The position numbers and the translations under genes were made by a program. The notes beneath the pieces were generated by a model, which ran no database searches, was not told the origin of the DNA, and saw only the letters and a program-made list of their open reading frames with translations. DNA of 64,000 bases from Candidatus Nitrosopelagicus sp. (GTDB taxonomy: Archaea > Thermoproteota > Nitrososphaeria > Nitrososphaerales > Nitrosopumilaceae): NCBI GenBank assembly GCA_028242535.1, contig JAOJYB010000003.1, positions 1 to 64,000 on the forward strand. Direction: 5' to 3'. Positions 44,259 through 52,004 of this stretch are shown one piece after another. Position 1 is the stretch's first letter. Every line of letters begins with the position of its first letter.

Positions 44259-44969
44259 TTGAGCGACGAATTTACAGATGATGAAAAGACTGGATTTTAC
44301 AAAGCAATTTACTCTAGAAGAGATGTTAGATCACATTTTACACAAGAACCAATTGACGAGGGAACATTAACAAAAATTCTTCACGCAGCACATCATGCAC
44401 CATCAGTTGGATTTTCACAGCCATGGAATTTTATTTTAATTAAAGATATGAATACTAAACAAAAAATCAAAGAATCATTTCAAAAAGAGCATAAACGAGC
44501 ATCAGAATTAGTTGAAGATCCAAAGAGATCAGAATATCTATCTCTCAAATTAGAAGGAATAATGGAGTCAGATGTCAATGTTTGTGTTACATACGATCCC
44601 ACAAAATTTGGACCATTCATTATAGGAACCACAAGCATACCCGAAGCTGGAATTTACAGTGTTTGTTGTGCTATACAAAACCTATGGTTAGCAGCAAGAG
44701 CAGAAAACATTGGATTAGGTTGGGTTAGCATAGTATCTAATGATGTATTAAGAGAACAATTAGATTTACCTGAGCATATTGTACCTGTTGCATATCTTTG
44801 TCTTGGTCATGTAACAAATTTTGAAACAAAACCAGATTTGGAACGTTCAGGATGGCTTCCAAGATTAGAACTAAAAGATGTAGTTTATTATGAAAAATGG
44901 GAACAAAAAGAAGGCGAATCATGGAATGTAATCCAAGAAATGATCAAGTCGAATCTTAACTACGCTTAA
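44259..44969 (+). CDS. bluB: 5,6-dimethylbenzimidazole synthase
   Basis: Converts reduced FMN and O2 to 5,6-dimethylbenzimidazole, the lower ligand of vitamin B12. The 236-residue nitroreductase-fold protein matches BluB: FYKAIYSRRDVRSHFTQEPI, HHAPSVGFSQPWNFILI, CVTYDPTKFGPFIIGTTSIPEAG, ENIGLGWVSIV and CLGHVTNFETKPDLERSGW. The start is TTG at 44259 with a TATA-like gtttaagag about 28 bases upstream. It is flanked by tRNA genes, away from the cbi block. Its O2 dependence fits an aerobic organism that uses the anaerobic-type ring pathway. Confidence 0.93.
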   Translation: MSDEFTDDEKTGFYKAIYSRRDVRSHFTQEPIDEGTLTKILHAAHHAPSVGFSQPWNFILIKDMNTKQKIKESFQKEHKRASELVEDPKRSEYLSLKLEGIMESDVNVCVTYDPTKFGPFIIGTTSIPEAGIYSVCCAIQNLWLAARAENIGLGWVSIVSNDVLREQLDLPEHIVPVAYLCLGHVTNFETKPDLERSGWLPRLELKDVVYYEKWEQKEGESWNVIQEMIKSNLNYA

Positions 44970-44993
44970 ATTATTTCAAGTTATTTTTCTGCT

Positions 44994-45068
44994 GGGCTCG
45001 TGGCGCAGCATGGATAGCGCAGTAGCTTCCTAAGCTATAGGTCGAGGGATCGAAGCCCTTCGAGCCCG
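44994..45068 (+). tRNA. tRNA-Arg (anticodon CCT)
   Basis: A cloverleaf of 75 bases. The acceptor GGGCTCG pairs with CGAGCCC, and the discriminator is G. The D arm is GCGC...GCGC. The anticodon stem GTAGC/GCTAT encloses TTCCTAA, giving anticodon CCT with a normal T33. The T arm is GAGGG-ATCGAAG-CCCTT, with A rather than T at position 54. A run of seven T follows at once. Confidence 0.94.
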
Positions 45069-45069
45069 C

Positions 45070-45076
45070 TTTTTTT
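45070..45076 (+). terminator. T-run terminator of tRNA-Arg
   Basis: Seven T beginning two bases after the tRNA discriminator, a typical archaeal oligo-T stop signal. The next gene's probable TATA element follows directly at about 45078-45089. Confidence 0.55.
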
Positions 45077-45109
45077 ATTACTTAAATTATGTATAATTTT
45101 CAAATAGAT

Positions 45110-45631
45110 ATGAAAGTTGTAGTTATTTCTGGCAGCCCAAGAGAAAATGCCAATACAGAGATAATGATGAAACATGTTGCAGAATATGTAGAACAGAAAG
45201 ATGTTGAACTAAAATTTATCAATTTATCAGAAGGTGGTTTTGAATATTACAGAGGATGGGTAGATGATTATAATGAGAAAACACTTCAGGCTGCAAAAGA
45301 TATCATGGCAGCAGATGTCTGGCTAATTGGAACACCGATTTACAATTCCATGTATAGTGCTGCTTTGAAGAATTTATTTGAATTTGTTAATTATAAAGAA
45401 ACTGAAGGAAAAACAGCAGGTTTAGCAATTATTGCATCAGGTATGATTGGATTTACCGATGTCCAAACACTACTTACACAATTAATGTCATATTTCAGGG
45501 TAATAACAAATCCAACCCCAGTATTTGTAACTGCAGATAAAATGGCTGATGGTAAAATAATCGATGACGATGTCAAATCCAGATTAAATCAAATGGTAGA
45601 TAAAACACTAGAATTAGCAAAAAGAAATTAG
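45110..45631 (+). CDS. NADPH-dependent FMN reductase family flavoprotein
   Basis: A flavodoxin-fold oxidoreductase of 173 residues if started at ATG 45110. The N-terminus KVVVISGSPRENANTEIMM is the FMN-phosphate loop. The second FMN motif is WLIGTPIYNSMYSAALKNLFEFV, and LAIIASGMIGFTD forms the third contact. An upstream ATG at 45089 adds seven residues before the first beta strand; the TATA-like attacttaaattat just before it suggests transcription starts near 45110. Substrate unknown. It could in principle supply reduced flavin to BluB, encoded next door across tRNA-Arg; this is inference. Confidence 0.82.
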   Translation: MKVVVISGSPRENANTEIMMKHVAEYVEQKDVELKFINLSEGGFEYYRGWVDDYNEKTLQAAKDIMAADVWLIGTPIYNSMYSAALKNLFEFVNYKETEGKTAGLAIIASGMIGFTDVQTLLTQLMSYFRVITNPTPVFVTADKMADGKIIDDDVKSRLNQMVDKTLELAKRN

Positions 45632-46035
45632 ATTAGATTTTTTCCAGTAATTTGTTTTGATTTAAAAATTTTAATTTCATAATCACCTTCGTAGACATTA
45701 ACTACGTTATCTCCATCAATATTTCTTGCACGAAATTTGTATTCGTAAGTACCATCTTCATTTACATCAGTTTGTGCAAAGTGAATTGGTTCATCATTTT
45801 GATAGATTTGAACAATTACAGGATATCCTTCTGCATGGTTGTCTACAGTACCTTCAATGAATCCCCATGGCATTATGTTGTCTGAAGAAATTACCATTGG
45901 TACCACAGTTTTTGTTAGTTGAATACCATTATTTGTAGAAATTACAGTTGTGTTAGAGTCAGCAAATGAAGGAGACATTCCGATCATTGTGACTAGCACA
46001 AATAATCCAGCAAAAATTCCAATTTTTGTCTTCAT
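45628..46035 (-). CDS. Secreted small beta-sandwich protein
   Basis: A 135-residue protein with a clear signal peptide (KIGIFAGLFVLVTMIGMSPSFA, cleavage near residue 25). The mature part is about 110 residues and beta-rich: WGFIEGTVDNHAEGYPVIVQIYQNDEPIHFAQTDVNEDGTYEYKF has the look of an Ig-like or transthyretin-like carboxypeptidase-regulatory fold. No membrane anchor or catalytic motif. Conserved function unknown. Its stop overlaps the stop of the convergent flavoprotein by four bases (TTAG). Confidence 0.75.
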   Translation of the reverse strand: MKTKIGIFAGLFVLVTMIGMSPSFADSNTTVISTNNGIQLTKTVVPMVISSDNIMPWGFIEGTVDNHAEGYPVIVQIYQNDEPIHFAQTDVNEDGTYEYKFRARNIDGDNVVNVYEGDYEIKIFKSKQITGKNLI

Positions 46036-46092
46036 GAAAAAAATATGCTGTCAATAATATATTAACATGACTGATAATTTATTCAGATAGAA

Positions 46093-46206
46093 TTGGATAC
46101 AAAAAAGAAGTGTGAATGTGAGTGTCATTTTGGAGGAGCTGTTAGTTGCCCAGGGTGCAAAAAGAATCATGAATATGAATTCAAATGTGAACACTGTAGT
46201 GAATAG
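46093..46206 (+). CDS. 37-residue cysteine-rich zinc-binding micro-protein
   Basis: TTG at 46093 opens a 37-codon frame ending TAG at 46206. The product starts MDTKKKCECECHFGGAVSCP and continues with GCKKNHEYEFKCEHC, giving seven Cys and three His in CxCxCH, CPGC and CEHC arrangements, enough for one or two zinc sites. The gap from the divergent secreted-protein gene (57 bases) can hold a promoter. The Cys density makes chance unlikely. Function unknown; small zinc ribbons often bind nucleic acid or partner proteins. Confidence 0.6.
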   Translation: MDTKKKCECECHFGGAVSCPGCKKNHEYEFKCEHCSE

Positions 46207-46212
46207 TTATTT

Positions 46213-46388
46213 TTATTGTGCAAACATCTTTAGATTATAAATTTCAGCACGAATTGATTCAATTTCAACTTGAGTCTTAAGATTATCAATCTATTTTTTT
46301 AGATATGAAATTTTATCATCTCTTGTGCCTGTTACATTAGAAAGATCTTTTTCTAGATCTAGTTTGTATGTAGAAATTTCTTTTGCCG
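46213..46388 (-). pseudogene. Broken coiled-coil tail of the membrane protein at 46389
   Basis: In the minus frame the sequence reads ELTAKEISTYKLDLEKDLSN, VTGTRDDKISYLKK, a TAG stop (46291-46293), then IDNLKTQVEIESIRAEIYNL and KMFAQ before TAA at 46213. It is highly coding-like (charged heptads) but has no start codon. It is shifted by one base relative to the upstream gene, whose end carries a run of eight A. The simplest reading is that it once formed, or still forms in relatives, a cytoplasmic coiled-coil extension of that membrane protein, lost here by a frameshift and a nonsense change. Confidence 0.5.
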
Positions 46389-46619
46389 TTAATTCATGGC
46401 TTTTTTTTCATCATGAGAGTGTGATTCTCCATGATTGTTATCTGCGGCTTTTTGTGCAATCCAGATGATAAACACCATAAACCACATAATTGGTACGGCC
46501 ATCAGAAAAATGAAATAGAGTGAAGGTGCAAAGTCAACTAGGGGAAAGTATAATCCAGTCAAAACAGCTGCCCATATACCTGAAACAAGTGTGGCAAGAT
46601 GGTTTTTTACGTATCCCAT
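46389..46619 (-). CDS. Small two-helix membrane protein with His-rich C-terminus, probably truncated
   Basis: A 76-residue protein with two membrane helices (residues about 8-27 and 33-54; IFLMAVPIMWFMVFIIWIAQ). A hydrophilic tail NNHGESHSHDEKKAMN follows, whose three His and nearby acids could bind metal. ATG at 46619. The last codons follow a run of eight A; moving one base into the next frame continues into a coiled-coil-like segment (46213-46388), so the protein seems shortened at the C-terminus. Function unknown. Confidence 0.7.
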   Translation of the reverse strand: MGYVKNHLATLVSGIWAAVLTGLYFPLVDFAPSLYFIFLMAVPIMWFMVFIIWIAQKAADNNHGESHSHDEKKAMN

Positions 46620-46691
46620 TATTTATCCAAGAAAATATACAAAATATAACGTTAATGGTAGATTTTTGAATATATAATATGAAAAGGAGGA

Positions 46692-46964
46692 TTATTGCTC
46701 TGCAGTAACTTCTACAGTAGCAGTTGATGTTTTAGTTTCAGACTGTAAGATTTGGATTTTCTCTAAAAGTTCATTTCTCAAGTCACGAGCAACACGTCTT
46801 ACGGTTGGTCTTGGGACTCCTAATTCGTCAACGACTTTAGTATAGATATCTTGTTTGTCTGTAACACCTTTATCAAGCAAAGAATTGATTGCTGCTTTGA
46901 TTACAGTGCTTTGATTAGTACGATTCACAAGGATCGTGTAATACTGATCTATATAAAATTTCAA
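46692..46964 (-). CDS. Small winged-helix DNA-binding regulator
   Basis: A basic protein of 78-90 residues. The core STVIKAAINSLLDKGVTDKQDIYTKVVDELGVPRPTVRRVARDLRNEL is a helix-turn-helix/winged helix with the recognition helix at PTVRRVARDL. The first 12 residues of the longest frame (from 46964) look unlike the rest, so the true start may be GTG at 46928 (V-NRTNQS). A Thr/Glu-rich tail follows. Probably a global or local transcription regulator. Confidence 0.65.
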   Translation of the reverse strand: MKFYIDQYYTILVNRTNQSTVIKAAINSLLDKGVTDKQDIYTKVVDELGVPRPTVRRVARDLRNELLEKIQILQSETKTSTATVEVTAEQ

Positions 46965-47085
46965 TTTACAAATTTGAGAAACGTCATTCGCAGTTTTATT
47001 AAAAAAGAATAGCCAAAATATTACAATGATAAAAGGTTTTCATTGAAAAAATAATTAATGATCAAAAGACTCTTATGATAATCGC

Positions 47086-47100
47086 ATGTCGTTGCGACAT
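47086..47100. promoter_or_regulatory. Perfect inverted repeat at the cyclophilin start
   Basis: ATGTCG-TTG-CGACAT, a perfect 6-bp inverted repeat with a 3-base spacer. It lies between a TATA-like element (about 47072-47079) and the TTG start at 47100. If the mRNA is leaderless it covers the transcription start, the place where an archaeal repressor would block polymerase. Confidence 0.45.
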
Positions 47101-47582
47101 TGACTAGCGTAAATATAGAAACCAATCATGGAAATATTTCATTTGGTTTACTTCCTGATTTAGCACCTGAAACTGTTAGAAACTTTATCAAATTAACAAA
47201 AGACGGATTTTACGATGGAACATTATTTCATAGGGTCATTCCTGGATTCATGATTCAAGGAGGAGACCCAAATACAAAGAATCCAAACATGAAAGGTCAA
47301 TGGGGAATGGGCGGACCAGGATATAATGTAAAAGGAGAATTTAGTTCAAGATCACACTTGCGGGGAATCGTTTCAATGGCTAGATCAACTGATCCAAACA
47401 GTGCGGGTTCACAATTTTTCATAGTAACAAAGGATAGTACATTTCTAGATAGAGAATATACTGTATTTGGAGAAGTAACAGAAGGAATGGATGTTGCAGA
47501 TAAAATAGTAAACCTTCAAAAGGATCAGAACGACTGCCCTCTAGAAGATGCAAAAATGCTCAAAGTTTCAATTTCAGAGTAG
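47100..47582 (+). CDS. Cyclophilin-type peptidyl-prolyl isomerase
   Basis: A 160-residue cytoplasmic cyclophilin. The active site is well kept: TLFHRVIPGFMIQGGDP (catalytic Arg), GIVSMARSTDPNSAGSQFFIV (MA.. and QFFI substrate contacts) and LDREYTVFGEV. The start is TTG at 47100 (MTSVNIETNHGNISFGL). It precedes the secreted-protein gene at 47587, four bases after its stop. The inverted repeat at its start suggests regulation. Confidence 0.96.
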   Translation: MTSVNIETNHGNISFGLLPDLAPETVRNFIKLTKDGFYDGTLFHRVIPGFMIQGGDPNTKNPNMKGQWGMGGPGYNVKGEFSSRSHLRGIVSMARSTDPNSAGSQFFIVTKDSTFLDREYTVFGEVTEGMDVADKIVNLQKDQNDCPLEDAKMLKVSISE

Positions 47583-47586
47583 AGTC

Positions 47587-48792
47587 TTGGATAAGAAAAT
47601 TTTAGTTACAATTTTTACAGTATTACTATTATTTTCAGTAAGTTCTCAAGTCTATGCTGATGAGTCTAATGAACAAATTGATATTTCCAAATTTTATGAG
47701 CGGGAGTCATTTAATTCAGGTTTTGCCGAAGTGAGACAAACCGACAAAATTATTTTTGAAATTGGCAAAGATACAACTGTTCACGTAAAGCATATCATTA
47801 TTGGAGATCCGTGGCAACCTCATGAACCAAAAGTGATTAAAATGTTGCCTGGAAAGCATTCAAATCTACAAGTAACAGATGAAGATGGGGATTATTTAAG
47901 ACCAATGGGATTTGTTGGAGAAACTTTTGAAGAAGCAGAATATATCATAGCTGGACAGAAAGCACTTGCTGGTTATGATTTGGTTGCAGAATATGATTTG
48001 GAAAATTTTCTAGAGCTAAATGATGGACTATGGACAAAAAATTTTGATTTTCCACATGATGTAATGATTCACGTTGATGATGAAGTTGAAATAATTTTCG
48101 CAAATTCACGTCCTGTTGATATTTCTGATGCAGAGGGAATTAATTGTATGGGATGCAATATACTAATAGAATTTTTTGATAATACAGAGTCAATTACAAA
48201 AACAGTGATTAGAACTGATACAAAATTTGAAGAAATTTCTAATACAGGTGAAGAATATTCTGTAGAGTTTTTATCAGATGGAGCAATTGGTGAATTGAAT
48301 TTTATAGATGAATTAAATTATTTGTCATTCGATGTTAACCAAGAAAATCAGTTGTTTTTGGTAAAAATTCCATTGGATTTACTTTTGTCGCCATATCATG
48401 TTTTCTTGTCAGAAATTGATCAGGACATTTTAGTTGACTCGGATCAAATTCGAAAAAGTGAATTTAAGCAAACTGCTACACATGCAAATCTTTCATTTAG
48501 AGCAAATATAGAAGGGGTAATTCATATTGTTGGATCAACAGAAATGGAACACGAAAAACTACTTGATAAGTTACAAAAGAGAATCCCAGAACCTGCTAAA
48601 GAAACTATAGATGGTGTAAAGCAAAGTGATGAAAAGTTGGATGATACTACAAAAGAACAGCTTTTTGAGGATTGGGGAGATACTAGTTCAAACGTAAATA
48701 ATAATGAGGACAATACAATGATTTTTGTAATTATTGGTGGCGCTGTTATTGCAGTGATTATTGGAATTGTTATTAAATTAAAGAAAAATTAA
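47587..48792 (+). CDS. Exported protein with signal peptide and C-terminal membrane anchor
   Basis: I start this gene at TTG 47587, just after the cyclophilin stop, because the protein then begins directly with a signal peptide (KKILVTIFTVLLLFSVSSQVYA); a longer frame reaches back into the cyclophilin gene. It has about 401 residues, a large beta-rich extracellular part (VHVKHIIIGDPWQPHEPKVI; one CMGC cysteine pair near NCMGCNILIEF), a charged linker and a final helix (MIFVIIGGAVIAVIIGIVIKL) with a KKN tail. It resembles anchored surface proteins of thaumarchaea. Function unknown. Confidence 0.75.
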   Translation: MDKKILVTIFTVLLLFSVSSQVYADESNEQIDISKFYERESFNSGFAEVRQTDKIIFEIGKDTTVHVKHIIIGDPWQPHEPKVIKMLPGKHSNLQVTDEDGDYLRPMGFVGETFEEAEYIIAGQKALAGYDLVAEYDLENFLELNDGLWTKNFDFPHDVMIHVDDEVEIIFANSRPVDISDAEGINCMGCNILIEFFDNTESITKTVIRTDTKFEEISNTGEEYSVEFLSDGAIGELNFIDELNYLSFDVNQENQLFLVKIPLDLLLSPYHVFLSEIDQDILVDSDQIRKSEFKQTATHANLSFRANIEGVIHIVGSTEMEHEKLLDKLQKRIPEPAKETIDGVKQSDEKLDDTTKEQLFEDWGDTSSNVNNNEDNTMIFVIIGGAVIAVIIGIVIKLKKN

Positions 48793-48944
48793 TCGCCTTT
48801 TGAGTCACAAGCACATCCTTCAAACTCGTCAAATCTGGAATTACATAGTGGACATTTATCACCATATTCTATCTCCCAAGGTTCCTTTCCAAATAGTTTA
48901 AGATGATCATCTATCTCTTCAGGAATTTCTTGTTTTTCTTCCAT
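48789..48944 (-). CDS. 51-residue zinc-binding micro-protein
   Basis: ATG at 48944 opens a 51-codon frame on the minus strand beginning MEEKQEIPEEIDDHLKLFGK. The second half has CPLC and CAC (KCPLCNSRFDEFEGCACDSK), a compact four-Cys zinc ribbon. Its stop TAA interlocks by four bases (TTAA) with the convergent secreted-protein gene, matching the pattern of true convergent pairs in this window. Function unknown; the acidic, Cys-containing form suggests a protein-protein or nucleic-acid adaptor. Confidence 0.65.
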   Translation of the reverse strand: MEEKQEIPEEIDDHLKLFGKEPWEIEYGDKCPLCNSRFDEFEGCACDSKGD

Positions 48945-48998
48945 CGTAAGATTAAGCTTACAAAGTATGTATACTTGTTCAAAAATATAGATTTGATT

Positions 48999-49427
48999 TT
49001 AGTTAGTTAGTAATGCTTCTTTTGAGATGTATTGATTTCTTTGATCAGTTGTGTTTTTTAGAAATTCCTTGTTAAATGCCATTTTTGTTAATGCAACAGA
49101 TACATCAAATGGACTTGCAGACCAGCCATACTCTGACATTTGCGCAACCGTTTCACCAACTGTCTTTGGCTGATCAAAGAAGGAGTCTTTTGCTAAGATT
49201 CTCAACTTGTTTTTGATATCATCTACTGCAATTGTAGAAGGTGATGAGAATTCAGGCTCGTGGAATTCAGCATTGTCCAAAGAATTCATTACATCAGTTT
49301 GTGGTCTTTCATTAAGCAATTGTTTCAATGATGCTATAACGTCAGCTACAGAGTCATTATCAACATAAAAGTCTCTAGAATCGATCTCAATTTCATTTGA
49401 ACCTTGTTTGATTCGAATTTTTGCCAT
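48999..49427 (-). CDS. Conserved-looking hypothetical cytoplasmic protein
   Basis: A 142-residue protein without signal peptide or membrane helices. The N-terminus KIRIKQGSNEIEIDSRDFYVDNDSV is beta-rich with repeated charged strands. The C-terminal half (DIKNKLRILAKDSFFDQPKT, VGETVAQMSEYGWSASPFDVSVALTKMAFN) is helical and reads like a winged-helix module, since WSASPFDVSVALTKMAFNKE fits a recognition-helix pattern. I do not recognise the family. ATG at 49427. Confidence 0.6.
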   Translation of the reverse strand: MAKIRIKQGSNEIEIDSRDFYVDNDSVADVIASLKQLLNERPQTDVMNSLDNAEFHEPEFSSPSTIAVDDIKNKLRILAKDSFFDQPKTVGETVAQMSEYGWSASPFDVSVALTKMAFNKEFLKNTTDQRNQYISKEALLTN

Positions 49428-49561
49428 GTGTAATCTACGCTAATGTTGATTTATTTTGCTAGCTCAAAGTAGCTTAGAGAAATAATCAAAAGTTGTACAC
49501 AAGATCATTAAGGAATAGTTCAGTTGATAACGGATTTATAGATATTTTTACAAAAAAACAC

Positions 49562-50455
49562 ATGTTAACAGTTTTTGGATCAACTGCACTAGATACAATT
49601 CGAACCCCAAAAAAAACTCTGAAAAATGTACTAGGGGGGGCTGCAACATTTGCAGCAATTTCAGCCAGTTTTTTCACAAAACCAGGACTAATTGCAGTTG
49701 TAGGAAGTGATTTCCCAAAAAAATATCACACAGTGTTAAAAAATCATCTAGATCTAAAAGGATTGACAGTTCTTGATGGTAAAACCTTCAGATACGATGG
49801 CAAATATGATGCAACTATGAGTGTTAGAGAGACACTCAAAACAGAACTAAATGTATTAGCAGAATTCAAACCAACGGTTCCTGATGCATACAGAAAATCT
49901 GAATTTGTGTATCTGGCAAACAATGACCCTGAACAAAATGCAAAAATTATCAAAGAATTTGATAATGTTAAATTTTCAATGTGTGATACTATTGAATTTT
50001 GGATTGCAACAAAACGTAATGCAGTCATTAAAATGATAAAATCAGTAGATGCAGTAGTCATTAATGATGAAGAGGCAAAATTACTCACAAAAGAAGATAA
50101 TTTGATCAAGTGTGCAAAAAAAATGATGGCTTGGGGCGCCAATTATGTTGTAATTAAAAAAGGAGAACATGGTGCATTACTATTTCATGAAGATGTGATT
50201 TTTCCATCAGTTGGATTTTCATTAGAATCTGTTGTAGACCCAACTGGTGCAGGAGATTCTTTTGCTGGTGCAATGATCGGACATTTGGCTGCTAAGAATA
50301 AAATAAGTTTTTCTGAAATTAAAAAATCAATCATTTATGGAAATGTTATGGGTTCATTTGCTGTTGAGAAATATGGATTGGCAGGATTAACATCATTGAA
50401 GAAATCTGACATTACAAAGAGAGTGAGACAGTATGAGAAGATGGTTACTTTTTGA
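49562..50455 (+). CDS. PfkB-family carbohydrate/nucleoside kinase
   Basis: A ribokinase-fold kinase of 297 residues from ATG 49562, where the conserved strand LTVFGSTALDTI begins. An upstream frame back to 49493 adds 23 unconvincing residues. GGAATFAAISASFF is the N-terminal glycine motif. VVIKKGEHGALL and the PfkB signature DPTGAGDSFAGAMIGHLA (anion hole and catalytic Asp) are intact. MCDTIEFWI (residues near 165) gives NTP-site context. Substrate unknown; archaeal members include cytidine, inosine and ribose-like kinases. Confidence 0.85.
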   Translation: MLTVFGSTALDTIRTPKKTLKNVLGGAATFAAISASFFTKPGLIAVVGSDFPKKYHTVLKNHLDLKGLTVLDGKTFRYDGKYDATMSVRETLKTELNVLAEFKPTVPDAYRKSEFVYLANNDPEQNAKIIKEFDNVKFSMCDTIEFWIATKRNAVIKMIKSVDAVVINDEEAKLLTKEDNLIKCAKKMMAWGANYVVIKKGEHGALLFHEDVIFPSVGFSLESVVDPTGAGDSFAGAMIGHLAAKNKISFSEIKKSIIYGNVMGSFAVEKYGLAGLTSLKKSDITKRVRQYEKMVTF

Positions 50456-50487
50456 AGAGTTATAGATAAGAATTTTTTTTATTAATC

Positions 50488-50820
50488 ATGGAAGATAGAT
50501 TAGATTCAATTTTTACAATGCAAAAAAGTCTAGAAGACATGATGAATCTTGATAGATATCCAAAAGATACTGAAGGGAAGGTATCTGCATTGTGTACTGC
50601 AATAATGCACGAAGCAGTAGAACTACAACGGACTACAAACTGGAAGTGGTGGAAGACACCAACTGCATTTGATGAAGCAGAAGCAAGAGAAGAGTTGATA
50701 GACATTTGGCACTTTGTTGTTCAAGCATCATTAGAACTCAATCTCACACCGGATGATATTTTAAAAGAATATGAAAGGAAAAATGAGATTAACAGACAAC
50801 GACAAAAAGATGGTTACTAG
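50488..50820 (+). CDS. All-alpha NTP pyrophosphatase (dUTPase-2/MazG-like)
   Basis: A 110-residue helical protein. LCTAIMHEAVELQRTTNWKWWK contains the metal-binding ExxE-type helix with the Trp-rich segment of type 2 dUTPases. EAEAREELIDIWHFVVQASLEL supplies the second acidic pair (EExxD). It should hydrolyse dUTP or another nucleoside triphosphate to limit misincorporation. It begins 32 bases after the PfkB kinase, perhaps a nucleotide-related pair. Confidence 0.8.
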   Translation: MEDRLDSIFTMQKSLEDMMNLDRYPKDTEGKVSALCTAIMHEAVELQRTTNWKWWKTPTAFDEAEAREELIDIWHFVVQASLELNLTPDDILKEYERKNEINRQRQKDGY

Positions 50821-50878
50821 TTTAGTCATATAATATGATTGAAATAATTTTATAGTAGGTCTATTAAAAATCGATGAA

Positions 50879-51454
50879 TTGAAAGTAAGACACTTACAAG
50901 AAGATGATAAACAGTACAAAGTTTTTCTATACATATTTTATGCTGCTTCTGCAATGATGGTATCTATCCTGATTTATGGAGTAGTCATGATGACTGGAGA
51001 GTGGCAAGAAAATGGCACATATGTAATGGGTGAAATTTTAGTCAACACACATGTTCCATTTGAAAACTTTGCAAACCTAACTACATGGTTGTCATTTGCA
51101 TGCATAATTGCATGGTATTGTGTTTCAAGAATTGGATGGAAACGAACAGTTGGAGTAGTATCATACAGAATGGCTCTATTACAATTAATGTTGTTAGGCT
51201 TTGCAGTAATTTGTCTATACGAAGTTTTGTGGAGTTTCACTGTACTCAACGCAGAGATTACATCACAAATGGTAATTGATGGAACAACTCCAGATATTGA
51301 TAGATTAATAGTAGATTATCCAGATCCAGAAAGACCATGGAATTTGATATTTGCAACGAAGATTTGGCTTGTTGGTTTCATAATTAGTGCACACGCATTC
51401 TATCTAAGCAAGAAACCAAGAAAGTCTATTGAAGAGTTAAACCCTGAAGAGTAA
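50879..51454 (+). CDS. Four-helix membrane protein, function unknown
   Basis: A 191-residue protein with about four membrane helices (residues about 17-40, 64-83, 98-120, 160-178) and a large exported loop with acids and prolines (about 125-155, DGTTPDIDRLIVDYPDPERPW). Segments such as AFYLSKKPRKS place the C-terminus in the cytoplasm. The overall look resembles small subunits of respiratory or metal-linked membrane complexes, but I find no diagnostic heme or copper ligands. The start is TTG at 50879. The next gene is also a small membrane protein. Confidence 0.6.
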   Translation: MKVRHLQEDDKQYKVFLYIFYAASAMMVSILIYGVVMMTGEWQENGTYVMGEILVNTHVPFENFANLTTWLSFACIIAWYCVSRIGWKRTVGVVSYRMALLQLMLLGFAVICLYEVLWSFTVLNAEITSQMVIDGTTPDIDRLIVDYPDPERPWNLIFATKIWLVGFIISAHAFYLSKKPRKSIEELNPEE

Positions 51455-51510
51455 TTCAGTGACAAAAATTGAAGATTGATTATATTCTCTTGATTTAGAT
51501 ATCCGATCAA

Positions 51511-51891
51511 ATGTTATTTGATAGTAACAACAGAAAATATTCTTATTTTTTAATTGCCGTCATTGGTTGTATTGTAATTTTATCAATTCCAATGATGTAC
51601 GGTCATTTTTTTCATGAAGGACATATGTTTTTTGTTGCAATTCATGAATCTGGTTTTATTTTAGCTACTTTTTTGACTGTAATGGCTATAATTTCTTACA
51701 AAAAAACTAAGGTCAAAAGAATGTTGTTTTCAGCAGCTGCATTTGGTGTTTTAGCATTTGGACAAGGTGAGGTAATGTATCAAAAAATGCACGATCATAC
51801 TGTAGATCTAACAAGTCCGGGTAATGTTTTAGAGTATTGTATTGTGATTATGACTGTTTTGTTTGCAATTGGAATTTTTTACAAACGATAA
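51511..51891 (+). CDS. Small four-helix membrane protein
   Basis: A 126-residue protein of about four helices (residues 10-28, 35-55, 66-82, 100-122). Four His lie in and around the first loop (YGHFFHEGHMFFVAIHESG) and two near QKMHDHTVDL, positions where they could bind a metal or heme on the outer face. Start ATG at 51511. It lies 56 bases after the preceding membrane-protein gene; the two may work together. Function unknown. Confidence 0.6.
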   Translation: MLFDSNNRKYSYFLIAVIGCIVILSIPMMYGHFFHEGHMFFVAIHESGFILATFLTVMAIISYKKTKVKRMLFSAAAFGVLAFGQGEVMYQKMHDHTVDLTSPGNVLEYCIVIMTVLFAIGIFYKR

Positions 51892-51971
51892 TTTCAAAAA
51901 ATCAAAAAAATTACCTCTATATAAAATCAAACAAAAGTTCTAAATTTCAAAATGACACTTAAGAAATAAAT

Positions 51972-51981
51972 AGTATAAATA
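51972..51981 (+). promoter_or_regulatory. TATA box of the winged-HTH regulator gene
   Basis: The sequence agtataaata is centred 28 bases upstream of the TTG at 52005, a strong archaeal TATA box implying a leaderless mRNA. Confidence 0.6.
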
Positions 51982-52004
51982 ACGAAAACTTTTTAGAATT
52001 AAAA

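Noticed and set aside
47548..47586. Longer start of the exported protein inside the cyclophilin gene
   Set aside because: The extra residues put a polar stretch before the signal peptide and overlap conserved cyclophilin codons; TTG at 47587 gives a normal signal peptide.
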